In this document: positions 11,501 to 21,480 of the stretch, in pieces
Numbering within the stretch: position 1 is the first letter of the stretch
Layout: every line of letters begins with the position of its first letter
NCBI RefSeq assembly: GCF_932274485.2
Contig: NC_065886.2
Location: 37,869,501-37,933,500, forward strand
DNA length: 64,000 bases
Direction of reading: 5' to 3'
DNA from: Patella vulgata
Taxonomy: Eukaryota > Mollusca > Gastropoda > Patellidae
Notes under the pieces: generated by a model
The model's database searches: none
What the model saw: only the letters and a program-made list of their open reading frames with translations
What the model was told of the DNA's origin: nothing
Translations under genes and position numbers: made by a program

Positions 11501-12020
11501 AACGATTATTGGCTGAAATCAATCCGAGTTTGACACCGGAAATTGGTATTTCCCACCGGAAGTCAATGGAAACTACTTCCATTCGCTTTTAGTGTATCAT
11601 AGATGGGGTCGACATGATGAAAAAACACGAGAATTGACTTCAGATCATGAAAATCCAACCATTATTGACGGAGATAGCCATGTTCTCGTTCAGAGGGGTC
11701 CCGATTTCAAAAATGCCCCTCCCAGAGGGCTCAAGGGGTAGGAAAATTTGAACCTCAACATTTTTGGATAGCTTGGTCCCTAATCAACACGAGAATTGAC
11801 TTCAGATCATGAAAATCCAACCATTATTGGCGGAGATAGTCATGTTCTCGTTCAGAGGGGTCCCGATTTCAAAAATACCCCTCCCAGAGGGCTCAAGGGG
11901 TCGGAAAATTTGAACCCCAACATTTTTGGATAGCTTGGCCCCTAATCAACCCAAAACAACCAAAAAATCAATTTTAGCATACAAATCCTACGGGAGCTGT
12001 TTTGACGACATGTCATACCA

Positions 12021-12920
12021 CACTAAAAGGTAACAATTATTATCTCGTGATACATATAAATATATAGGTTTTATTGATGCCAGGTATATGTTTGCTAATT
12101 TCATTTCGAATCCGGGTGAGAGATTCCGCTCGGTGTATTTCTTTACAGTCAGAAGATACTCCATCTTGTGGTAACTATGTATTGTGACATCACACCTTGT
12201 GATAACTATGCTTGACATCATGAATTAGTATGCACAGATAGACCAAACTTCTTTGTTGAGTGTTATTAAAGACTTTCTTATTGTTATAGCATTGTAATGT
12301 TTTCATGTTTTCACTTAAAAATGTGGTATGTGTATTCTTGAAAATTAATATAAATTTACCAAAAATATGTTCTTCAAATAAGTTCACATAAAGAGCTTCA
12401 TTCTGGCCTTTATTTGATAGATACTGACAGGACACTAGAGCAGGTATAGGATAAAATTGATATAAAGTCGGCAGCCATATTTGATGAGGTCATAGTAGAA
12501 TAACCTACCACGTGGAGAATGTCCACCCAAGTTTAGAATACCCACCTAAACATTTCTTCAAAAAAGTTCTCCCTCCTCAACCTTTCCCACAGAACCAGAA
12601 CCATAGTCAGATTCTGGATTATATTGTGTTTCATACATAATTGATTTCCTTACATGAACATTGGCTTATTATTGTTTACATTCTACATTTGTGTCAAAGT
12701 TAGTAAATTTCATATGAATTTGCGGTAGCTAGGTAATATATATAATTGGTCTAATTGTCTTTCCGTACTTTCATAATGTAACTTCAATATACCCAGTAGT
12801 CTCCCCCGCGCTAAGGTTTGTAATGGCTGCAGAATAAACTTGTCTTAGAATCTACACTGCCTCTTCCTTGGCTCCTAGCTTGCCTATTTACGAACCGAAT
12901 CCACAATCCCGATACAACAC
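12021..12920. other. unassigned AT-rich sequence
   Basis: Two minus-strand frames of 77 and 81 codons (11988-12435) overlap the end of the neighbouring transposon or ordinary AT-rich DNA and show no motif. No gene is supported. Confidence 0.4.
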
Positions 12921-12924
12921 TTTC

Positions 12925-12972
12925 CTCAAACGCAGGTAACACCCTAATGTTGATGTATCTGTTTGGTGTCTC
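12925..12972 (-). pseudogene. shard related to the 182-aa ORF
   Basis: On the minus strand this 48-bp stretch reads VRHQTDTSTLGCYLRLR, which aligns with VSHKTDTSALEHYLHLG of the 7296-7844 ORF. The nucleotides also match (CAGGTAA.(G/A)C.CTAATG, then TGATGTATCTGTTT). Similarity stops on both sides. It is either an exon fragment of a diverged relative or debris of a local duplication. Confidence 0.5.
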
Positions 12973-13448
12973 ACGGATAGACAGCACAGACGACCATAAG
13001 AGTGAAGCAAATGAAAACAGAAATATTCTAATTATCTCGTAATAATCAATTAAGAGATAACGATCTCGTAATTATATATACACAATTAACTCGTAATTAC
13101 GAAACACGTAGAAGACCATTTGGGTCAATCAAATGGAAAAATAATATTCTGAGTTTTGATTACGAAATAATTTAAGGTCGCCTTACACTGACTTACCGGA
13201 TAACTAGGCCATCGCCGTACTTTATCTTAATTTATAGAACAAGAAATAGGTTGCAATCAGCTCATTATTGTCACGATAACATTAATATCAATGATTAATT
13301 CTATGCTCCTGTTAACAATTTGGATCACATTTTTGTCCCAATTGGTTTTCGTTCGTTTTGACCTTACACAGTTTATATCGTCTGCAGAGGTCGAATTTTG
13401 CAAACTTTTGAAACCATCATATCCTTCTAAATACTGAACTTAACAGAA

Positions 13449-13466
13449 ATGAGAGAGAGAGAGAGA

Positions 13467-13505
<39 letters not shown>

Positions 13506-13745
13506 GGTTTAACGTCCACTCTACACAAACTAGGTCATTTCGGAACTAACACATGGTTCAATGTCATTTCAATACTTCGCTTGCGCGTAAGGGTTTTTAG
13601 CAGTGGGAGGACACCGGAGAACCCGGAGAAAACCCATTAGGTTGGACAGGCGACCCTACTCCTTGTCACGTACAACCGGGGAACCGACTCAATGACAGAC
13701 CTTATGATACAGCGCGCACGCGCTAACCATTCGGCCATACAACCC
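13449..13745 (-). mobile_element. SINE-B copy with (GA)n tail
   Basis: In minus orientation it has the complete family: a (CT)n tail (seen as GA at 13450-13502), GGGGTTTAACGTCCACTCTA, CACAAACTAGGTCATTTCGG, TTTAGCAGTGGGAGGA, GAGAAAACCCATTAGGTTGG, GGGGAACCGACTCAATGACA and the tRNA-like head GCGCTAACCATTCGGCCATA. Box A and box B are both recognisable. The ORF with long RE repeats is a translation of the microsatellite. Confidence 0.85.
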
Positions 13746-13789
13746 CTCTAACGAATAACTATGAATGTACCATAATGGTCGTCCCGAAA

Positions 13790-13931
13790 ATACCTATGAA
13801 TTGTGTTGGGTAGACTCTCTCTTTCGAGTCGTTCGGGTTTGGGGAAAAAGGCGTACGCGTAAAAAAACAATGGCTTTTGGAAAACGGTGCTGTTAGGGTA
13901 AAATTTATCTCACAGCACACTGCATATCATG
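13790..13931 (+). mobile_element. SINE-A fragment, host of the adjacent MITE
   Basis: Blocks TCGTTCGGGTTTGGGGAAAA, TTATCTCACAGCACACTGCA match the second half of SINE-A. The sequence appears to resume after the inserted MITE at 14286-14312 (CGTCCGTCTTCATTTTT). Confidence 0.6.
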
Positions 13932-14285
13932 CAATCTGATTAAAATACAAATCAATATTTCGTTTCGTTTTATATGATGATCTGACCGGTTGTAGTGGAA
14001 GGTCGCATCAGGGGTCGTACGTGCGGCTTTTGACCCTATGACGTCAAGCATTGATTAATCAATCACTATCAGCGTTGGCGTGTCTAGTGGTTTACCCACA
14101 GTTCCGTGCATCGCGCGCCAAGAACTCGCCGTAACAGACAGTTCCATTGGCTAATTCCTCACATCAACCAGAATGCGGGTTATATAACAACGCTTCCAGA
14201 TCCTAGTGTTGTGAACAAAAGTAAAGCGAAATTTTGAACGATAAAAGAACAAAACGAAATGGGGGTCAGTGTTTTAATCAGACTG
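13932..14285. mobile_element. MULE-like MITE, second copy, inverted
   Basis: Ends CAATCTGATTAAAATACAAA and, at the right, GTGTTTTAATCAGACTG. The interior is the reverse complement of the 824-1171 element (for example TTCCATTGGCTAATTCCTCA, GTGGTTTACCCACAGTTCCG, CTTCCAGATCCTAGTGTTGT). It lies inside a SINE-A copy, so it is younger than that SINE. A 9-bp target duplication is not evident here. Confidence 0.75.
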
Positions 14286-14637
14286 TATGCTTTACGTCCG
14301 TCTTCATTTTTTTAAAAGGCAATGGCAAAAAGGATAAATGGTCGTACTTAACCACCATACAAATAGTTAGAATTCCAGTAACCAATTAACTGTAGGGCAG
14401 TTGATTTATCATTCATCAATCTATAATGAATTACCTTTTATAATAATATATAAATTCTCAAATCATTTAATCTTTTGATCATCTTAAATGTCATCTGTTT
14501 TAAATAATATCTGACAGATCTGCCATTACTTCCTAGGTCATAGCTCAGCTGTAATTTGAATAATATACATCAGATTATCCAATTATCATCAATTTTATAG
14601 TCAACATTAATTGCATGTAAATAATCGTGGTTGCTGA

Positions 14638-14770
14638 CATAGAATGAGATTTAACGTCTTGTCAGTAGCGCAGCTAGAGTTTGTACGAAACCCTCTCTGT
14701 CTGTCTCCCTCACTCTACCCTTCTTGCCCTCTGTTTCCCTTTCTGTCTCTATCTTCCAATTCCCATCTCT
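14638..14770 (+). repeat. repeat C, copy 1 (inverted partner at 18255-18370)
   Basis: Shares GAGATTTAACGTCTTGTCAG, TAGCGCAGCTAGAGTTTGTA and a pyrimidine-rich CCCTCTCTGTCTGTCTCCCT segment with the inverse of 18255-18370. It looks SINE-like in its ending, but no head was found. Confidence 0.5.
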
Positions 14771-16037
14771 CTCGCCCCCCGCACCCCCTTCACTAACAAA
14801 GGAACACAGTAAACATATATTCCCACTCTAAACAGTGTTTTCGTGAGAAAAAGGTAATATTTTGGCAGTGTTCTTGTACTGTCCAAACAGAAAACGTTGG
14901 GGGGTTTTCATCCAAAAGACTAAAACGTGTTAGGCTAATGCATATTGGCAAGAAAACTCATATTTTCATTTCTAATAGTTACGAGAGTTTTGGTGTTATA
15001 TTGGCGTTTCCGTTTATTCTTCTTTGGAGACCAGTCCTGTTGGACTTTGTGTACGGACGAAGTTTGCGATTTATTTGGTTGCTTTTAAAGTAAGTTGTAA
15101 GCAGGGTTAGATTAACCACTATGCAAAATAAGCACGCGCTTGGGTTAAGAGGGGCCCACAGCATTCCTGCTTTGCTAGATGACGAGTTCCAAATATTTAA
15201 TTGAATTTGAGAGTACATCAATATTAGACTGAGACGTAATGAACCACTTTCATAAATGGGTGAATAGGATGATAATAAATATTTTTTGAAAAATAAACTT
15301 TAACCTTGCAAGTTTGAATGTAACATCATCATATCAAGAAGATAACATGTGAAAATAAAGCATTCGCGATCTAGTAAACGCAAATCAGATATATTCTTTC
15401 AAACACAAAAATCTGAATTCGACAGAATATGGATGTTGAAAGTCGTGATTTTTGTGGTGCAGACATGGGAGACACAATGATATGATAAGGTTGACACCTG
15501 AACACCCAGAATTAATTCAGAGACGTTATCACCACCACTTGCATGCGAGGCGGGCGTTACTGGGTTGGGGTTTTTGCCCCTTCTGCCAACTTTTCACTGT
15601 AAAGTTATGACCACTGAGGGTTGTTGATTCTCTAGTCTCTTGTATTGGTAAATGTTCAGCCTATACACAATCATGCCATTTCCGTAGAATTTTCAGTAAG
15701 ATCAGAGGTGCGTTCTCATCGCGTCTCAATATAATCTCTGATAAACTTCATTTTAAGAACGTATGCTCGCAAAATCTTTACGAACAACAAAGCTGGTACA
15801 CACAGAAACCTGGTGTTCGTATCGTTAACCCTTTTATTGTAAAAATCATAAACCATGGCACACACCATTGATGAAATATATAAATTTGTTATTAATAGCT
15901 TACGGTCTGATGATCATCAAATATTGTTTAATGGAGGGGGATTTCTTGTTACCATGACAACCAAAGTCATAAAACATCTATACCCAAAGGGGCCGTTTCA
16001 CAGTCCCGGTGATTAACCTTGTGTGAACTTTGAACTA
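14771..16037. other. mostly unassigned; possible hAT-like shard at 15105-15180
   Basis: 15105-15180 (GCAGGGTTAGATTAACCACT, then GCACGCGCTTGGG and GGGGCCCACAG) resembles the conserved end of a hAT family I recall from several animals. No partner end was found. The rest carries no recognisable gene. Confidence 0.35.
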
Positions 16038-18213
16038 ATTAGGGTTTCACACTGCGTAGCTTGAGTGAAACAATATTGTTTTTGTTCGGATTATTATTAG
16101 GGTTTCACACTGAGTAGCCAGTGTGAAACACTATTGTTTTTGTTCGGATTATTATTCTTATTATTATTAGGGTTTCACACTGCGTAGCCAGTGTGAAACA
16201 CTATTGTTTTTGTTCGGATTATTATCCAGTGTGAAACACTATTGTTTTTGTTCGGATTATTATTCTTATTATTATTCTTATTATTATTCTTCTTATTATT
16301 ATTATTTTTCCATTTGAGCATATCTCAGAAACTACTTGTCGGATCGATTCGATGTCTTCGGTTTTACTGGGAAAGTGGGTTTGACTTAAATTTTAAAGCT
16401 ATTTCCAACGTTCTGCGACAATGCGAAATGTCCGAAATCACCGAAGTTGTCGTTTTTTGATATTTTGCCATAATGTTATCAATAATTGTCGGATTCTAAT
16501 ATTTGATACATTTTGACATAGCCAGAGACAAGGCACATAGCTACAGTTCTTTACATTTTTTTTATATTCGACGAATCTTTGGAGATATTAGGCGCCAAAT
16601 TTTGAAAATTTAAAATTTTAAGAAAAACTTTTTTATTAATGAATATTTTTATGTGGTATTTTACCTAGGGTTAAAGAGTCATCTGATTGACCAAAAATGG
16701 CAACATTTTTTGTCACCGTATTTTTCCTTGGCCCCCATTGGCTAATTCAGTTTTTCAGTCCTGGATTAATTATTTATTGTTCGATTTGTATAAAACAAAG
16801 TTCATATGCTCCGTGGTCCAAATGCTCCGTGGTCCAAAATGTCATTTTTTTTGTTACCGGTACATTTTCCTTTCGATAACGGAAGTGACGTAAATTTAGC
16901 AAAAACTGCAATTTTGACAGTTCGGTACCACTTTTTGAAAGCAAATATTATTTTTTTCAAATCTGGTATGACTGAAAGGGTTTGCCCTGTTAAGGCGCAG
17001 AAATCATCGCGCTCAGTTTTTTTAATTTTTATTTCGTTTTCGGATCATTTCGATTTTAAGGCGAAAAAAGGTGAAAAAAGGAGCTATTCACAACCCATTC
17101 AGGCTATTCATATTTCAATATATTTTTTCGAAACTTTTATAAACTAGTAGCAATAATCCATACGAAGAGAATGTATGTGAAAGTTAGCTTGTAATATGAG
17201 CAGTTGCCGAGAAATGGGCAATTTTGCATGAGTCACCCTTTACGCTAGTTTGCCTGTAAAAGAGTCAATTATTAATCGATTTTCATAAAAGTGACACCAT
17301 TTGATGCGTAATGTCAATTTTAACAAGGTCAAACCAATTTAACATTTCCAATGTCACCGGAAATGACGTAATTTGGGCAAAAATTGTATTTATAGCCTTC
17401 AAAACCAGTATTTTATTTAAATGAGTCGTATTTGTTATTTGTTTAAAATTTTGATATTTGATTCCAATCAACTAATAGAATGAACCCATACGATCATATA
17501 GATATCACAAAATGGTTTCTAACCTTTTCAGTTGCCGAGAAACAGACGATTTTCAACAGGTAACTTTTCAATGTTTTTGGTCCATAAAAGTGTCAATTAT
17601 TATTCGATTTTCATAAAACTTTCAGTATGTGATACCTAATACCATTTACGATTTCATACAAGTAATTTAAGATTTTCATTATCACCGGAAGTAACGTCAT
17701 TTGGGCAAAAACTGTATTTTTAGCCTTCAAAACAGATATTTTATTCAAATGAGTCTGATTTTTAATATTCTTAAAATTATGATATTTGATTCCAATCAAC
17801 AAATAGATTGAAACCATACGATCATACAGATACCAAAAAATGGTTTCTAACTAGTACGGTTGCAGACAAAAAGACGATTTTCTACAAGTCACTTTTCAAG
17901 GTTTTTGGTCTATAAAAGTGGCATTTATTATTCGATTTACATAAAATTTTCACCATGTGATGCCTTATGCCATTTCTGATTTCATAAATCTAATTGAACA
18001 TTTTCAATATCACCAGAATTACTGTACACTTACTAACAAATGTATAAAATGAATTGATATTGCTGGATTTGGTTGATTCGGCGTCCATTGTATTTGATCT
18101 GTGCAATGCTTATGTGGAAACCTGCTTAATGGTTTCATTGGTACCGGAAGTGACATATGTTTAGGGTAACGTGGCACCGGTGAAACCCGTCATTACTGCA
18201 TCGCAGTTCTAGT
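16038..18213 (+). mobile_element. non-autonomous Helentron-like element, about 2.2 kb
   Basis: The 3' end has the Helitron-type terminus: a hairpin ACTGC-ATC-GCAGT at 18195-18207, then T and CTAG at 18209-18212, followed by T. The 5' end GGGTTTCAC (16042) is inverted to GTGAAACCC just upstream of the 3' hairpin (about 18180-18188). This 5' terminal and 3' subterminal pairing is typical of Helentrons. The left part has short head repeats and a (TTA)n tract. The interior is a tandem array with a period of about 328 bp, marked by (C)(A/G)GTTGCNGA at 17201, 17529 and about 17858, and by CACCGGAA(A/G)T(G/A)ACGT. No Rep/helicase is encoded. Small ORFs over it are not genes. Confidence 0.78.
16041..16240 (+). 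repeat. repeated 5' heads of the Helentron-like element
   Basis: The head AGGGTTTCACACTG.GTAGC(C/T) is present near 16041, 16099 and 16169, and as a truncated CCAGTGTGAAACACTATTG near 16226. Each is followed by TTGTTTTTGTTCGGATTATT. The first three are complete foldback hairpins (GTTTCACACT paired with AGTGTGAAAC, imperfect in the first). Confidence 0.8.
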
Positions 18214-18254
18214 ATTACATTATGATCGTTAGTAATAAATAAAATTGAATAAAA

Positions 18255-18370
18255 TGATGTTTAACGTCTAGCTTTTCTGCTCCAGAGAGAGACAGGGACA
18301 AGGGAGGCAGATTAAGGGAGTGACAGGGAGGGTTTAGCACAATCTCTAGCTACGCCACTAACAAGACGTT
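18255..18370 (-). repeat. repeat C, copy 2
   Basis: Inverse relative of 14638-14770: AGGGAGGGTTTAGCACAATC, then TCTAGCTACGCCACTAACAA and GACGTTA. The two copies flank the Helentron-like element about 3.5 kb apart. Confidence 0.5.
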
Positions 18371-18580
18371 AGAGAGAGGGGGAGGGGGGTAACGTCCCCT
18401 CGACACAAACTAGGTCATTTTGGGACTAACATATGGTTCAATTTTATTTCAATAATTCGCTTAGGGTCTTTATGGTCTTTAGAAGTGGGAGAAACCATAG
18501 GACCCGGTGAAAACCCACGTGGTTGGTCAGACGACCCTACTTCTTGTCACGTACAACTGAGGAATCGAAACCACGCCAAT
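18370..18580 (-). mobile_element. SINE-B copy
   Basis: Minus orientation with (GA)n tail remnant, GTAACGTCCCCTCGACACAA, ACTAGGTCATTTTGGGACTA, CACGTGGTTGGTCAGACGAC, and box-B region GGAATCGAAACCACGCCA at the right, where it is 5' truncated. A 20-bp SINE-A shard (GAATTCCAACTGTCAAGGG) follows at 18582-18600. Confidence 0.75.
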
Positions 18581-18799
18581 TGAATTCCAACTGTCAAGGG
18601 TTATTCCAAGATGTTCCCGGGGACCTCCGCATTTTGCACTGTCTAGACGCTTTTCCTTACCAAGCAGGTATTAAATACACCAAAATATAAAAGTTTTTGA
18701 AAAAAGAGCTACATTATTTGTCGATTGCAAGCACTTAGAGAGAGAGAAATGTGCTATGTAACAGATGGAACACAATGGATATTACTAAAACTACATAGT

Positions 18800-19122
18800 A
18801 AGAAGCTGGCTCGCTAGTCTGTAGGTCGCGTGTTTGCTCCCGGTGTTGGTCGAGAACGTTCATCTGGATTTTCCGGTGTGGTTTCCTCTTGTCAGTGGTA
18901 CGGGATTGAGGGCCTGACAGGAATAGCTGTCTAGTCTTTCGGGTGGTACGAAAAACCAAGGTCCCGTATAATCATTGGAGTGCACGTAAAAGATTCCTTG
19001 GCAGTTGGAATTCGATATAAGAGTATCCCTTATACTGCCGCTGTCCGAGCAAGATTTTCCTCATAGCACACTGTATGGCGTCATTATCCCAGTCCAAGCA
19101 GAAGAGTAGGATGCTAAACCCC
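18800..19122 (+). mobile_element. SINE-A copy, nearly complete
   Basis: Head AAGCTGGCTCGCTAGTCTGT with box-B-like CGTGTTTGCTCCCGGTGTTG. Then TTCATCTGGATTTTCCGGTG, CCTCTTGTCAGTGGTACGGG, AAAAACCAAGGTCCCGTATA, GTGCACGTAAAAGATTCCTT, GGCAGTTGGAATTCGATATA and the end AGAGTAGGATGCTAAACCCC with a TTCAATT tail. Confidence 0.8.
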
Positions 19123-19994
19123 AATTCAATTTATATGTATATATCTTTCTATTTCATGCTCTAACTTGAGTCTAGTGATACCTGTTGTTGATCGTTAGCC
19201 AGATTTATTCAAATTAAAAGTACATGTACGCTATAAAAACTCCTAGAAACAGCACTACAGTACATCCATAGACACTGTTTATTTTTGGGACACAGAAAAA
19301 GAGGATGGAACCAATTCGATATTTCAAAGAAAGTATGTATTCGTCGAGAGACAATTCTAAGATTTCCTTATTCCCACAACCCACTACAATATCTCCTATC
19401 TCCTTTTATCATTACGCTTGCCTACATACAGCTTCGGATCCAGGTGGAGTCCATAGCCCCCCCCCCCCCCGCCCGCCCGCCCTAAATAATTGTATGAAAA
19501 ATTCGCTTATCAATCTATTAGCTTTTTCTTGGTTTGGGTGGCTGATGACATTGACGATATTTTCGGATCAAGATATGCGCTACAGATGACCATTGACACC
19601 CGATTATTCAAAATGTTCTCGGAGGATCCCCGAGCCCCTCATCCTGCACACGTCAGTGCCTACATAATGGCGGCACCATAATTCCCGATTCTATATCAGA
19701 CAATGGAGGTAATATTGTTATCATTATCGATTAAAGAACAAAGACTTTCCACTTGAACCTACAAAGGTGCTTTTTTACCCATGCGTAACGAAACATGATA
19801 GGTAAGTAATAAAATATTTACAAGGCTATATATGAAATGGATTGATAACGCCCGGGGACTGTTTGACAGTTTTACAAGCCGATTTATAAGGTCAATACGT
19901 TAGATACTCAAAAATGTTAAAATATACCGTCAAGACATCTGATAAGATTATATAAAGGCAGTTAGTTTCGCGTCACTTGTAATAACTTGTCAGG
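19123..19994. other. unassigned; C/G-rich run at 19459-19481
   Basis: Overlapping plus-strand frames of 60-94 codons (19285-19681) show no recognisable domain. A cytosine run with (GCCC)n lies at 19459-19483. Confidence 0.4.
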
Positions 19995-20215
19995 GTTGTA
20001 ACAGTTGAGAGAGAGAGAGAGAGAGGGAGAGAGAGGGAGAGAGAGGGGGGGGGGGGGTAACTAAGTTCCTTTCGGGACTAGCATATCATTCAGTATTATT
20101 TCACGGAAGTAGCCAGACGACCCGGAGGAAACCCACGAGGTTGACCGGCGGTCCCACTTCTTGTCACATACAAGCTTCGGATTGAAACCAATGACAGACC
20201 TTGTGGTCTAAAGTG
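19995..20215 (-). mobile_element. SINE-B copy with (GA)n and G-run
   Basis: Minus orientation: (GA)n and guanine run at 20007-20058, ACTAAGTTCCTTTCGGGACT, CCCGGAGGAAACCCACGAGG, TTGTCACATACAAGCTTCGG, AATGACAGACCTTGTGGTC. The head is truncated. Confidence 0.7.
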
Positions 20216-21237
20216 GACACACATTATCTATTATAGCAAATACTGCCAGCTCTTTATTTAAATCTGCGTCTTAAGTAAAATGGATCACGGTATTTTCCCT
20301 TTATTTTCTTTTATAATTAATATAAAGCAAATCGATCACAAATTATATTTACAATTAACAAATTAAACGATGTTGATCAAATAGAAATAATTCCTTTTAG
20401 TTCAGCATCAGTAAATCTGGTTTCATTGATCGATCTGTGACGATTAATCAATATATCGTCTATATAGAAACAAATATATTGATTAACTGGACAGTATATA
20501 CATATCGATCTGATATATACCGTATCAATACTGAATCATTTGTTCCAGTCAATCAAAACACAGCTTGAATAAATGAAAAAACACTTTCGTTTTCTTTTCT
20601 ATACGGAAGAGGGTAAACCTCTTACATTAATTTGATCAATCCTATATACAGTGTATATACATTTGTGTCAATCTGTATTAAACAGGAGCTTGGATAAGTT
20701 AATATGCCTTTCGTTTCGGCCCTAACATAACGTTCAAACGTGAACACCAAGAAGGTTATTGCCATGGGGCTATTATGGAACCATTCACCGTTTGTTTCTG
20801 ACAGCTATATCTAACCCTAACCCTTGATCGCTACTCGTGTAATACAGTTTAAAATCAGTAGAGATCAATTTCTTTATAGCAGAACATTGCGGTCCAAAGA
20901 TATGCAGCCTTCACAACCTCTACCAAATATTGTGTCCGTAACCCTTGATTTATTATTGCAGCATTTTCATTATAATCTATAATCAATAGATGCTTACCTT
21001 GTACGTCAGCCATTTTTGCACTCGAGATTTCCTGGTAACTCCGCTATCCCGAAATATTGGACACTACGATTTTAAAACAACAACTGCTAGGTAGATGATT
21101 ATTTCAAATGTAATAACTCGTTTAACAGGTGTAATTGATAAGTCAGGCACTTGACTGTGTTGATATCGCTTCTCGTTTTCTACCAATCACCATGTGCCTT
21201 TATTTATATCCAGACGCAACTAAAATCTCAGCCCACC
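20216..21237. other. unassigned AT-rich sequence
   Basis: No recognised gene or repeat. Short ATCAATATAT-type palindromic segments lie near 20440-20560. Confidence 0.4.
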
Positions 21238-21480
21238 TACGCGCTATTTCAAATATAGTATTTTATATACAAATGTACATCTACACAAGGTAGTTCTAAC
21301 TGTAAAATTAAAAATACAGTCAAATATTAGGGACTGGGATAACAGCGTGCTTCCACAAGACTATACTCGGCGCTATTTCAAATCCTATCGCTTTATAATA
21401 TAGTATGGTGTATACGTCTGCACAATCTAGTTCCAATTTAAAAAAACAACAAAACAGTAACTGGAATAACAGTGTGTTTA
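21238..21480. repeat. diverged two-copy tandem repeat, unit about 120-130 bp
   Basis: Both units run GCGCTATTTCAAAT, a (T)ATAGTAT segment, CTGCACAA or CTACACAA with GTAGTTC or CTAGTTC, an A-rich segment and ACTGG(G/A)ATAACAG(C/T)GTG. The second unit is diverged and slightly longer. Confidence 0.6.

Larger units (their letters stand above)
8735..12020. mobile_element. long-inverted-repeat DNA transposon fossil, about 3.3 kb
   Basis: The outer ends are inverted: GGTATGACATGTC near 8739 and GACATGTCATACC near 12006-12018. They are followed inward by the shared blocks CCGTAGGATTTG and AAAATTGATTTT. The arms extend inward as tandem units of variable length, roughly 60-160 bp, built on GATTTTCATGATCTGAAGTT (near 8922, 9078, 9193, 9350 and 9415 on the left; 10398-10550 and 11506-11790 in reverse on the right). 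The right arm also has a 160-bp segment duplicated at 11629-11787 and 11789-11946. The interior carries broken coding sequence on the minus strand, and a second inverted-repeat element is nested at 10552-11500. No convincing target duplication was found. Confidence 0.75.

Noticed and set aside
13449-13640. ORF with long Arg-Glu repeats
   Set aside because: It is a translation of the (GA)n tail of a minus-strand SINE-B; the same peptide repeat appears at 29652-29957 on the other strand.
20810-20830. Telomere-like CTAACCCTAACCC
   Set aside because: Only about two units; expected by chance and with no array.
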